The notes under the pieces are model-generated. The model made no database searches and was not told where the DNA came from. It saw only the letters and a list, made by a program, of their open reading frames with translations. From the NCBI RefSeq assembly GCF_012275575.1, contig NZ_NPIH01000168.1:79220-143219 (forward strand): a stretch of 64,000 nucleotides of DNA, written 5' to 3'. Below are positions 44,844-52,835 of this stretch, piece after piece. A program made the position numbers and the translations under genes. The number at the start of each line of letters is the position of its first letter. Within the stretch, counting starts at the first letter, position 1. The stretch comes from Paraburkholderia sp. SG-MS1 (lineage in GTDB: Bacteria > Pseudomonadota > Gammaproteobacteria > Burkholderiales > Burkholderiaceae).

Positions 44844-45315
44844 TTCTCCCCCCGGTCTGTAATCCGACTTGCGTGGATGAATTGACTCGCCACCATTCAT
44901 CATCGATCTAGATAAAGACGGATTTGCTCGCTCGAGAGGGTGTAAGGCAACCGAACAGCCGCGCTGCAGGTGGAGTGCCTACCCCCTTACTGGGAGCTGG
45001 GCACTGAAGCCTTGGGAGCGCTGAGCAGCGGATGTCAGCAATGAGTGAAAGCCCGTCATGTCGGTTTGCCGAGCGCCCGGATGGCGGTGCGCGCGTCATT
45101 GATGAAGGGCGTGCTGGCCGTACCGTGGTGGTCGTGCGGCCTGGGCTGAACGCGTTGGCATACGTAAATCATTGCCCACACTTTTCGGTTCCCCTCGATT
45201 TCAGTCCGGAACCGTCGTTTGTTACAAGGCACAGGTGCTCAGGTGTGCCCGGCAAGTGCGCTGTTCAGCTTCGATGACGCTCGATAACTTCGACGGCAAC
45301 CTGGTCGCCGCATCT
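44844..45315. other. Intergenic region with a Rieske relic
   Basis: The interval holds the broken Rieske-type reading frame at 45041-45290 and nothing else that I recognise. Confidence 0.5.
45041..45290 (+). pseudogene. Rieske 2Fe-2S protein, degraded
   Basis: The frame starts MSESPSCRFAERPDGGARV and reaches VNHCPHFSVPLDFSPEPSF, the first C-x-H ligand loop of a small Rieske protein. The second loop (C-x2-H) is expected about 15 residues on. After a frame change it reads QVCPASALFSFDDAR, where His is lost (CPAS instead of CxxH). The C terminus is absent. It cannot bind the normal cluster. Confidence 0.55.
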
Positions 45316-45696
45316 TCAGCGTGACAACAGCGAAACGGTTGCAATGCCGAGGATGGTCATCGCGAGCGACGCGCTCACGTGAATGACGATCTCGCCTGCG
45401 GCCCAGCCGAGCCGGCCGTCCTGCAAGCGCTGCACGACTTCCGCGGAGAACGTCGAGAAAGTGGAAAGGCCGCCCATCAGGCCGGTAATGACGAAGAGCC
45501 GCCATTCGGGCGCGATCTGCGGAACCCTCGCAAATCCCGCGACCGCGACGCCGATGATGTAGCCGGCCACCACGTTGGCGGCGAGCGTGCCGAGCGGCAG
45601 GCCGCTCGACATACCGTTCAGGCGGATGCCGAGAAACCAGCGAAATAGCGAGCCGAGCGCGCCGCCAATGGCGACAGCGAGAAAGGACCAATACAT
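45316..45696 (-). CDS. crcB: CrcB-family fluoride ion channel/exporter
   Basis: The 126-aa protein has four membrane helices and the Fluc/CrcB signatures [14 protein letters not shown] near the N terminus, [15 protein letters not shown] and [16 protein letters not shown] (with the two pore Phe and the Na+ site Gly-x-Ser/Thr). It forms a dual-topology dimer that expels fluoride. A fluoride riboswitch lies about 84 bases upstream on the same strand, which confirms the role. Confidence 0.97.
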   Translation of the reverse strand: MYWSFLAVAIGGALGSLFRWFLGIRLNGMSSGLPLGTLAANVVAGYIIGVAVAGFARVPQIAPEWRLFVITGLMGGLSTFSTFSAEVVQRLQDGRLGWAAGEIVIHVSASLAMTILGIATVSLLSR

Positions 45697-46066
45697 GGAA
45701 GAAGACCTGAACGGACCGAAGTGTCGACAAACCGGGTGAGCGTAGGCGGGACGATGCCGCGTCCGCAGTCATCCGGGCGAAGTAGGCATCATCAGCCACG
45801 AGGGCGGTTAATGGAGAATGCCATCTCCGGCGTCGAAGTCTACCATCGGCGGAGCATGTGGGGACAGGTGCGAGCCGCATCGATGGCGTGCGCGCCGGTT
45901 TTCGTCCGCGCTCGCGCTCGAAGCGGCGCGCGTCGCGATCGAGTGGCGCAAGGTGAGCGCCGGACGCCCGGCGTGAGCGGTGCGCTCGCATGGGTGGCGC
46001 GTCAACGCTGTGCTCCCACGCGGAAGGTGCCGCCCGCGGCGCTCGCACCAAGCCACTTCCTGCCTG
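45697..46066. other. Upstream region of crcB
   Basis: The interval contains the fluoride riboswitch at 45780-45835 and its expression platform. Between 45836 and 46066 no gene is evident; the amt gene ends at 46067 on the same strand. Confidence 0.6.
45780..45835 (-). promoter_or_regulatory. Fluoride riboswitch (crcB motif)
   Basis: Read on the minus strand, the sequence has GGAGATGGCATTCTCC, then AACCGCC, and closes with GGCTGATGATGCCTAC. These are the conserved crcB-motif blocks: GGxGATG with the matching TCTCC pairing, CCGCC, and GCTGATGAxxCCTAC. It senses fluoride and switches on the crcB gene downstream. The 80 bases to the gene hold the switching platform. Confidence 0.9.
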
Positions 46067-47254
46067 TCACTCCGGCGTTGCCGAAATCTTGTGAATCGAC
46101 AGGTCCGCGCCGTTGTATTCGTCTTCCTGGTCGAGCCGCAGGCCCACCGTCAAACGGATTGCGCCGTACACGAGCGAGCCGCCGAGCGACGCCACTGCGA
46201 TTCCGCCCAGCGTGCCGATCAGCTGCGAGCCGAATGACACACCGCCCATGCCGCCGAGCGCGTGCTGACCGAAAATCCCCGCTGCGATGCCGCCCCACGC
46301 GCCGCACAGCCCATGCAGCGGCCACACGCCGAGGACGTCGTCGATGCGCCAGCGGTTCTGCACGCAGGTGAACATATACACGAACAGTGCGCCCGCGATG
46401 CCGCCCGTCACCAGCGCGCCGAGCGGATGCATCACGTCCGAGCCGGCGCAGACCGCCACCAGACCGGCGAGCGGGCCGTTATAGGTGAAGCCCGGATCGT
46501 TGCGGCCGGCGAACCACGCGCTCAGCGTGCCGCCGACCATCGCCATCAGCGAATTGACGGCGACGAGGCCGCTGATCTTGTCGACCGTCTGTGCGCTCAT
46601 CACGTTGAAGCCGAACCAGCCGACCGTCAGCACCCACGCCCCCAGCGCGAGGAACGGAATATTCGATGGCGGATGCGCGGCAATGCCGCCGTCCCGATGG
46701 TAGCGCCCGTGCCGCGCGCCCAGCAGCAGCACCGCCGGCAACGCGACCCAGCCGCCGAACGCGTGCACCACCACCGAGCCGGCGAAATCGTGAAACGGCG
46801 CGCCGAACACGTGGGCGAGCCAGTCCTGGACGCCAAGACGCCCGTTCCACACGATTCCCTCGAAGAACGGATAAACGAAGCCGACCAGCACGAAGGTCGC
46901 GAACAGTTGCGGATTGAATTTCGAGCGCTCCGCGATGCCGCCCGACACGATCGCCGGAATGGCGGCGGCGAAGGTCAGCAGAAAGAAAAAGCGCACCAGC
47001 GCATAACCGTTGTGCGCGGCCAGCGACTCGGCGCTGCCGAAAAATTGCACGCCGTACGCAATCGTGTAGCCGATGAAGAAATACGCGATCGTCGAGACGG
47101 AAAAGTCCACGAGAATCTTGACTAGCGCGTTCACCTGATTCTTTTTGCGGACCGTGCCGAGTTCGAGAAACGCAAACCCTGCGTGCATGGCCAGCACCAT
47201 CGCGGCACCGAGCAGCAGAAACAGGGTGTCGGTGCCGGTTTTCAGACTTTCCAT
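46067..47254 (-). CDS. amt: Ammonium transporter (Amt family)
   Basis: The 395-aa channel protein has eleven membrane helices and signatures of the Amt family: MVLAMHAGFAFLELGTVRKK, GFVYPFFEGIVWNG, DFAGSVVVHAFGGWVALP (first pore His), NVMSAQTVDKISGL and LCGAWGGIAAGIFG. It moves NH3/NH4+ into the cell. ATG 47254 begins directly at MESLKTGTDTLFLLL; the frame upstream has no family resemblance. No glnK is next to it, unlike the usual amtB operon. Confidence 0.93.
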   Translation of the reverse strand: MESLKTGTDTLFLLLGAAMVLAMHAGFAFLELGTVRKKNQVNALVKILVDFSVSTIAYFFIGYTIAYGVQFFGSAESLAAHNGYALVRFFFLLTFAAAIPAIVSGGIAERSKFNPQLFATFVLVGFVYPFFEGIVWNGRLGVQDWLAHVFGAPFHDFAGSVVVHAFGGWVALPAVLLLGARHGRYHRDGGIAAHPPSNIPFLALGAWVLTVGWFGFNVMSAQTVDKISGLVAVNSLMAMVGGTLSAWFAGRNDPGFTYNGPLAGLVAVCAGSDVMHPLGALVTGGIAGALFVYMFTCVQNRWRIDDVLGVWPLHGLCGAWGGIAAGIFGQHALGGMGGVSFGSQLIGTLGGIAVASLGGSLVYGAIRLTVGLRLDQEDEYNGADLSIHKISATPE

Positions 47255-47656
47255 CGATGTGTCCCGCGTATGCCAAAAAAGCGGGCAATGAACGCAAGAA
47301 GTGGGCCAAAGCTGTGCCGAGAAGCGTCGATAAGGTGCAATCCAGCACCGGCGTGGGATTCTTCTCATGCAGGTACATTGACCCACGCTCCGAGGGGTGC
47401 ACCGGGAGAGACACGACAAGCACAAATTAAGTGCACATGCTTGAGCGTGCCGTCCGAATGATCCATATGAGGGCGTAACATTCGATTTTAATTACATTTA
47501 ATTCAAAATACTGACGCGCTTTGCGGGGTGCGTTCGGGCGCCCGAGAAAAACGCGCGGCGCAGCGTGCGCGAGCGTCTTTGTTTTCCTCGGCAAACGTCG
47601 ACATAATGTGCCGACCCCGTGAACGATCTACGGGCAACGAGCTTCAATGGGCACGC
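47255..47656. other. Divergent promoter region of amt and the sensor kinase
   Basis: These 402 bases contain no gene. An AT-rich stretch near 47480-47510 is probably a promoter area. No NtrC or sigma-54 element could be identified with confidence. Confidence 0.4.
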
Positions 47657-49333
47657 ATGAGACTGACGACTAAAGGCCTGTTGCTGATCGCCATTCCGGC
47701 TGTGTTCGAACTGGCGCTGCTGTCCGGACTGGTCAAGGCCCAGTCCGACGCGGCGCTGGCGGAGCGGTGGGCCATTCATAGTGAAGACGTGCTGCGCCAG
47801 AGCGCGGCGATTCTCGATCCGGTGCTGGGCGAATCCGTGGCGCTGCGCGGTGCGGTGCTCGCCAACGACACGCGCTTTGCCACGCCGGTCGCGGTATGGG
47901 TGGATGTCGACCGCCGCATCGACCGGCTGGCTGAACTGGTCGCCGACAACCCGGCTCAGGTCGAGCGTGTGGTGCAGGTGCGGCAGGCCGTGCAGGCGTA
48001 TCGCCAATGGTCGGACCGGATTCAGGATCTGCTGCGCTCGGGGTTGCGGCATGATGTGCTTGAACGCTTGCGCGATCCCGCGACAAGCGACGCGCTCGAG
48101 CGCTTGCGTCAGCAGATGGTCGCATTTCAGGCGGAAGAGCGGCGCATCGACGCGCTGCGCTCGAGCGCCGCCGGCGTGGCTCGCGAACAGCAGCAGACTT
48201 TGATCGCCGCGGCGGCGTTCGGCTCGCTGCTGTTCGTGGCGCTGGCAATCTGGTGGTTCACGCGCGGTGTGCGCGGACGGCTCGCGCTCCTGTCCGACAA
48301 CGCGGGGCGCCTCGCGGGCAACGAACCGCTGGCGCCGCTCGACACCGGTCGCGATGAAATCGCCCGCCTGGATCTGACCTTGCATGAGACGAGCCGGCGT
48401 CTGCTCGAAGCCGAGCGCATTCAGGCGCGCTTCCAGGCGGACCTCACGCGCCGCACCGGCGAACTGGCGCAGATCAACGAGACATTGCGACAGCAGACCC
48501 AGGAAAACGAGATGTTCATCTACAGCGTGTCGCACGATCTGCGTGCGCCGTTGGTGAATCTGCAAGGCTTCTCGAAGGAACTGATCCGCGCCTGTGACGA
48601 ACTGCGCGTGACGGTGCGCGAGTCGGCGCTCGCCGAGCAGTCGCGGCAGCGAATCGAACGGGTGGTCGACGAGGATATCGGCGAAGCGCTGCATTATCTG
48701 CAGACGGCCGTGCTGCGGGCGTCGCACATCATCGATGCGCTGTTGCGCCTGTCACGGGTCGGTCGCGTGGAGTATCGCTGGCAGAAGGTGGACGTGCAGG
48801 ACATCGCGCAGCGGGTGATCGATGCGATGCAGGGCTCGATCCGCACGCGGCGTGCTCGCGTGAGCGTCGGCGAGTTGCCTGCAGTGTGGGGCGATCCGAC
48901 CGCGCTCGAGCAGGTGTTCGCGAACCTGGTGGGCAATGCGGTGAATTATCTCGACCCGGCGCGCGAGGGCAAGATCGAAATCGGGACGACGCCAGCGCCG
49001 CCCGGGGTGCATTCGTTACGCATTTTCTATGTGCGCGACAACGGCCAAGGCATTCCGGCGGTGGCTTTGCCGCGGCTTTTTAACGCTTTTCAGCGATTGC
49101 ACGGCAATTCGACCGCCGGCGAGGGTATCGGCCTCGCGCTCGTGCGCCGGATGGTGGAGCGGCACGGCGGACGCGTGTGGGCGGAGTCGCAGGAGGGACA
49201 GGGGACGACCTTTTATCTGTCGCTGCCCGAAGCCGGTATGCGGTCTGAGGAAGCGGCTGCCGCAGCGGGAGGTTCTCCGTCAATACGGGCGAGCGCCGTT
49301 GGCGCGCGGACTTCGACGGTCGTGAAGGCGTGA
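47657..49333 (+). CDS. Sensor histidine kinase with CHASE3-type periplasmic domain
   Basis: The protein of about 558 aa has a first membrane helix (LLLIAIPAVFELALLSGLV), a helical periplasmic domain of the CHASE3 type (to about residue 180), a second helix (TLIAAAAFGSLLFVALAIWW), a HAMP-like coil and a kinase core: SHDLRAPLVNLQGF (phospho-His), N box FANLVGNAVNYL, G1 DNGQGIP and G2 GEGIGLALVRRMVERHGG. It would autophosphorylate on an external signal. No response regulator gene is adjacent, so it is an orphan. ATG 47657 begins the leader. Confidence 0.92.
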   Translation: MRLTTKGLLLIAIPAVFELALLSGLVKAQSDAALAERWAIHSEDVLRQSAAILDPVLGESVALRGAVLANDTRFATPVAVWVDVDRRIDRLAELVADNPAQVERVVQVRQAVQAYRQWSDRIQDLLRSGLRHDVLERLRDPATSDALERLRQQMVAFQAEERRIDALRSSAAGVAREQQQTLIAAAAFGSLLFVALAIWWFTRGVRGRLALLSDNAGRLAGNEPLAPLDTGRDEIARLDLTLHETSRRLLEAERIQARFQADLTRRTGELAQINETLRQQTQENEMFIYSVSHDLRAPLVNLQGFSKELIRACDELRVTVRESALAEQSRQRIERVVDEDIGEALHYLQTAVLRASHIIDALLRLSRVGRVEYRWQKVDVQDIAQRVIDAMQGSIRTRRARVSVGELPAVWGDPTALEQVFANLVGNAVNYLDPAREGKIEIGTTPAPPGVHSLRIFYVRDNGQGIPAVALPRLFNAFQRLHGNSTAGEGIGLALVRRMVERHGGRVWAESQEGQGTTFYLSLPEAGMRSEEAAAAAGGSPSIRASAVGARTSTVVKA

Positions 49334-49430
49334 GAGCAGGTGACAACCGGACAGTGCATTGCGTCGACACCGCGCCCGGTATCGACTCGCGCTGATCGGC
49401 GCGGGCTCATGAGCATGCCGGCCAGGCGCT

Positions 49431-49757
49431 TCAGTGCGCGGCGAAGATGCGCCGCGGTTTGAGCAGCTTGCTGCCGCGAATCGACCAGTAACAGCCGAAG
49501 GCGAGCAGAACGGCGACGCCTGTCAATGCCTCGATCGGTGCGGGCTGCAAACCGGGCAGGCCGCCGATCGTGAAGAGGCCGCGCGCGACGATCAGCAGTG
49601 CCGCCCAGATCGAACACGCGGCCTGAACCAGCATGCGTGTGCCGGTTACGCGCCGTGCGCGGTTGTCGCTCGACCAGTTGGCCGGCGTGCGCGCGCAGAA
49701 GAATGCGATAGCCATCAGTGTGATGGCGAGAATGACGATCCAGTCGATCAGTTCCAT
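49431..49757 (-). CDS. Hypothetical small inner-membrane protein
   Basis: The 108-aa protein has three hydrophobic segments (LIDWIVILAITLMAIAFF, QAACSIWAALLIVARG, EALTGVAVLLAFGCYWSI) and a Lys/Arg-rich end. No family was recognised. It follows the sensor kinase on the opposite strand and precedes nothing functional on its strand. The function is unknown. Confidence 0.6.
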   Translation of the reverse strand: MELIDWIVILAITLMAIAFFCARTPANWSSDNRARRVTGTRMLVQAACSIWAALLIVARGLFTIGGLPGLQPAPIEALTGVAVLLAFGCYWSIRGSKLLKPRRIFAAH

Positions 49758-49906
49758 CGAAAAACACTCCCAAGTCAGCCCGAGACTTTAGAAAGGTTTT
49801 ACGGTGCGAACTATCGGACGAATCTCAAATGCAAAATGTTGTGCCGTGTTCCGGCGAACGCCTGGTGCCACGCGGGCAGGGCGCTCGCCGTCAATGTCGC
49901 GCTAGC

Positions 49907-50488
49907 TTAAAGTTCGATCCGCGTGCCGAGCAGCACGAGGAACTGGCGCAGCCATTCGGGATGCGCGGGCCATGCCGGGGCGGTGACGAAATTGGCGTCG
50001 GTGATCGCCGCGTCGACCGGAATGTCGGCGTACTCGCCGCCAGCCAGTTTCACTTCGGGCGCGCAGGCCGGGTACGCGGAAATGCGCTTGCCGCGAATGA
50101 CGTCGGCGGCAGCCAGCAGTTGCGCGCCGTGACAGACGGCGGCGATCGGCTTGCCCGCTTCGGCGAACTGCCGCACCACCTCGATCACTTTGGGATTGAG
50201 CCGGAGATACTCCGGCGCGCGGCCGCCGGCGATTGCCAGCGCGTCGTACTGGCGCGGATCGGCGTCGTCGAACGACGCGTTGAGCGTGAACTGATGCCCG
50301 GGCTTTTCGGTGTAGGTCTGGTCGCCCTCGAAATCGTGGATCGCGGTCTTGATCCGGTCACCCGCTTTCCTGTCCGGACAGACCGCGTCGACGATATGGC
50401 CGACTGCCTGCAGCGCCTGAAACGGCACCATTGTTTCGTAATCCTCGGCGAAGTCGCCGGTCAGAAACAAAATCTTCTTTGCCGCCAT
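49907..50488 (-). CDS. DJ-1/PfpI-family protein
   Basis: The 193-aa protein has the DJ-1/PfpI features: [35 protein letters not shown], and [15 protein letters not shown], where the reactive Cys lies in CHG. Relatives are glyoxalases, chaperones or intracellular proteases. ATG 50488 has GGAGG at 50495-50499 upstream on its strand. It is a single gene. Confidence 0.92.
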   Translation of the reverse strand: MAAKKILFLTGDFAEDYETMVPFQALQAVGHIVDAVCPDRKAGDRIKTAIHDFEGDQTYTEKPGHQFTLNASFDDADPRQYDALAIAGGRAPEYLRLNPKVIEVVRQFAEAGKPIAAVCHGAQLLAAADVIRGKRISAYPACAPEVKLAGGEYADIPVDAAITDANFVTAPAWPAHPEWLRQFLVLLGTRIEL

Positions 50489-50710
50489 CGTATGCCTCCA
50501 GTTGATCAATGGAAAACAGCGAACCCATTTCGACATTCATCGATGCTCATGCAGTCTACTCCATCGCGTTTGACAGAACGGCGACGGATCGCGTGAGCGA
50601 GCGTCCTCGCATGGCGCACCGTGCCGCAAACACGGCGGCTCGCGCTTCCAGTGAGTGAGTGCGGCGCAACGGCGTATGATGAGCGCGTTTTCGCACGTGG
50701 AGGCCGCTCG

Positions 50711-51199
50711 ATGCGGCTCAATTCAAACATGACTTCATCTCTCTATTGCTCGTTGTTGCGCCGCGCCGCGGTCGTGGTCGTCGTATTCGGCGCACTGGCC
50801 GCGTGCCAGAAGAACGATGCGTCGGCCGGACAGGTATCCGGCAAGCTCAACGACGCCGCCCAGCTCGCGGGTCAGAAGCTCGACCAGGCGGCGAGCTACG
50901 TCGGCCAGCAGGTCGATGCGACCAGATCCGCCGCGCAGCAGAACCTCGAATCCGCCTCCGCGCCGTCGATCAACATCGACCCGAGCGCCCTTGCTTCGAG
51001 CGCGCAGGCCAATCTTCAAAGCGCGGCGAGCGCGACTCACGCGCAACTCGGCAAGGCCGCGTCGCTCACCGGCCAGAGCCTCGAAACGGCGGGGCGCAAG
51101 CTGCAGGAGTGGTCGACGCAGAATACGGCGTCGTCGGCGCACGCGGCGGCTTCGTCAGCGGGCGATTCGGCCGACGCGCAAAAGCAGATGGACAAGTGA
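50711..51199 (+). CDS. Hypothetical lipoprotein, Ala/Ser/Gln-rich
   Basis: The 162-aa protein starts with a signal ending in the lipobox L-A-A-C (VVVVVFGALAACQKND), so it is probably anchored to the outer or inner membrane. The mature part is a low-complexity helical repeat (QKLDQAASYVGQQVD, AAQQNLESAS, KAASLTGQSLETAGRKLQEW) like a coiled coil. GGAGG lies seven bases before ATG 50711. The function is unknown. Confidence 0.75.
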   Translation: MRLNSNMTSSLYCSLLRRAAVVVVVFGALAACQKNDASAGQVSGKLNDAAQLAGQKLDQAASYVGQQVDATRSAAQQNLESASAPSINIDPSALASSAQANLQSAASATHAQLGKAASLTGQSLETAGRKLQEWSTQNTASSAHAAASSAGDSADAQKQMDK

Positions 51200-51241
51200 C
51201 GTGCCAGCTGGTTCGATCGTCCGTTTGACGGCAGGGTTAAA

Positions 51242-51260
51242 TGTAATTACTATGGTTACA
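51242..51260 (+). promoter_or_regulatory. Putative Rrf2 operator, autoregulatory
   Basis: TGTAATTACTATGGTTACA has perfect arms TGTAA-N9-TTACA and lies 26 bp before the GTG start of the Rrf2 gene. The same element, 15 of 19 positions identical, precedes the next gene at 51834-51852. Confidence 0.75.
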
Positions 51261-51286
51261 CATTGTGGTCGCCGGGCGGGTTTGTT

Positions 51287-51742
51287 GTGAATACGAGTAG
51301 CCGGTTTGCATTTGCGGTGCATGTGCTGGCGCTGTTGTCGCTGCAGGAGGGCGTGCCGCTTTCGTCGGAGCTGATCGCGGGCAGCGTGAACACGAATCCT
51401 GCGCTGATCCGCCGGCTGTTGACCATGCTGGCCGAGGCGGGTCTCACCACGTCGCAGCTCGGCTCGGGCGGCGGCGCGTTGCTGGCCCGTGCGCCCGCGC
51501 AGATCACGTTGCTCGACGTGTACCGTGCGGTGGATGACGCGCAATTGTTCGCGCTGCATCGCGAGGAGCCGAATCCGGCGTGCATGGTCGGGCGCAATAT
51601 TCAAGGCGTGCTGCGCGGCATCATCGACGAAGCGCAGGAGGCGATGGAAGCGTCGCTCGGCGCACGGACGCTAGCCGACGCCACAGCCGACGTGGTGCGC
51701 GCGGAGAAGCAGCGTGAGCGCAAGCGGCGTGCGCACGGATGA
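51287..51742 (+). CDS. Rrf2-family transcriptional regulator (YwnA-like)
   Basis: The 151-aa protein has an N-terminal winged helix (FAFAVHVLALLSLQEGVPLS, GSVNTNPALIRRLLTMLAEAGL) and the wing GSGGGALLARAPAQI. Only one Cys (in NPACMVGRN) follows in the region where Fe-S-binding Rrf2 members have three, so it probably does not hold a cluster and may sense a thiol or quinone stress. GTG 51287 is the start; a TTG at 51263 lies in the promoter. It probably represses itself and the dehydrogenase-like gene at 51878 through the paired operators. Confidence 0.9.
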   Translation: MNTSSRFAFAVHVLALLSLQEGVPLSSELIAGSVNTNPALIRRLLTMLAEAGLTTSQLGSGGGALLARAPAQITLLDVYRAVDDAQLFALHREEPNPACMVGRNIQGVLRGIIDEAQEAMEASLGARTLADATADVVRAEKQRERKRRAHG

Positions 51743-51801
51743 GGCGGTGACGAAGCGGTATTGGAGGGCGCATGTGCGGCACAGGCGTCTGAAAAACGGA
51801 C

Positions 51802-51824
51802 GGGGGCGCGAGCCCCTCTTTTTT
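51802..51824 (+). terminator. Rho-independent terminator after the Rrf2 gene
   Basis: A GGGGC stem, GCGA loop and GCCCC stem are followed by TCTTTTTT. It lies 60 bp behind the Rrf2 stop and just upstream of the second operator, so the downstream gene has its own promoter. Confidence 0.8.
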
Positions 51825-51833
51825 CGCTATATA

Positions 51834-51852
51834 TGTAATCAATACAGTTACA
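51834..51852 (+). promoter_or_regulatory. Putative Rrf2 operator before the NAD(P)H-binding gene
   Basis: TGTAATCAATACAGTTACA repeats the element at 51242-51260 with identical arms TGTAA and TTACA. It sits 25 bp upstream of the ATG at 51878, in the promoter area. Confidence 0.75.
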
Positions 51853-51877
51853 TATAAATCCTTCAGGAGTTAGAAAA

Positions 51878-52525
51878 ATGAGCAGGCAACTGAGAATCGG
51901 GTTGTTCGGTGCGACCGGCATGATCGGTTCGCGGATCGCCGCGGAAGCGGCCCGTCGCGGGCATCAGGTGACGGCGCTGGCGCGCAATCCGGCGCGTGTG
52001 CCGACCGACGTGGCGAATCTGCAAGCGGCCCAAGCCGATCTGCTCGACGCTGTAAGCGTCGGCGCCGCGGTGCGCGGGCACGATGTCGTGGCCAGTGCTT
52101 ACGCTCCGCCGCAGGACGACCTCGCGATGCTCACGAGGGCGACTCGCGCGCTCGTCGAAGGCGTGCGCGCGGCGGGGTTGAAGCGCGTCGTCGTGGTGGG
52201 CGGCGCGGGTTCGCTTGAAGTCGCCCCAGGCAAGCAACTGGTCGATACGGATGGTTTTCCCGACGCGTACAAGGCGATTGCGCTCGCGCATCGCGACGCA
52301 TTCGACTACTACCGCGGCATCACTGATCTCGACTGGACTTTCTTCGCGCCGGCCGCGCTGATCGCGCCCGGCGAGCGCACCGGCCGGTTCCGCACCGGCG
52401 CGAACACGCTGTTGGCCGACGCCGAAGGCAATAGCCGCGTTTCCGCGGAAGACTACGCGATCGCGTTCGTCGATGAACTGGAGCAGGGACGCTTCATCCA
52501 TCAGATCGCGACGGTCGCCTACTGA
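51878..52525 (+). CDS. NAD(P)H-binding protein (NmrA/YwnB-like)
   Basis: The 215-aa protein is an atypical SDR with the nucleotide motif GLFGATGMIGSRIAAEAARR, a basic residue in ALARNPARV that points to NADP, and VVVVGGAGSLEVAPG. The Y-x3-K motif is absent, as in NmrA/YwnB proteins, which act as redox sensors or flavin-type reductases. The Rrf2 + YwnB-like pairing exists also in Bacillus (ywnA-ywnB) and, with the shared operator, indicates a stress-induced enzyme. Confidence 0.9.
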   Translation: MSRQLRIGLFGATGMIGSRIAAEAARRGHQVTALARNPARVPTDVANLQAAQADLLDAVSVGAAVRGHDVVASAYAPPQDDLAMLTRATRALVEGVRAAGLKRVVVVGGAGSLEVAPGKQLVDTDGFPDAYKAIALAHRDAFDYYRGITDLDWTFFAPAALIAPGERTGRFRTGANTLLADAEGNSRVSAEDYAIAFVDELEQGRFIHQIATVAY

Positions 52526-52835
52526 CGCCGACACCGACGAAGGCGGGCGGTGCGAGCACGGGGTGTTTTCACCCTCACCGTGGGGGAGGAGCGCAGGCGA
52601 TCCGGTTCGCGATGGCAGCGGCAAGTCGAGAAAGCGGTGCCGCCACCTCGCTGCGTCATGGCCGGCGCGCCGCGGCGACGCCGATAGCGTAAAGCGCGCC
52701 GCGAGGGAAGGGTGGAGCTCGCCTTGCTGTGCTTTCGAAGCCCGCGCAAGCGCCCTAACATTCGGTTACGCATGTTCGGGCGCGCCGGGCAAAACTGCGG
52801 CTACACTGGCGACTCCCGTTTTCCTACGGATTGCC
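52526..52835. other. Intergenic region before the MscS gene
   Basis: No gene is visible in these 310 bases. A hairpin GGGTG-TTTT-CACCC occurs at about 52562-52575 and may act in termination. The reading frame of the MscS gene is open through it, but it lacks membrane segments here. Confidence 0.4.
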
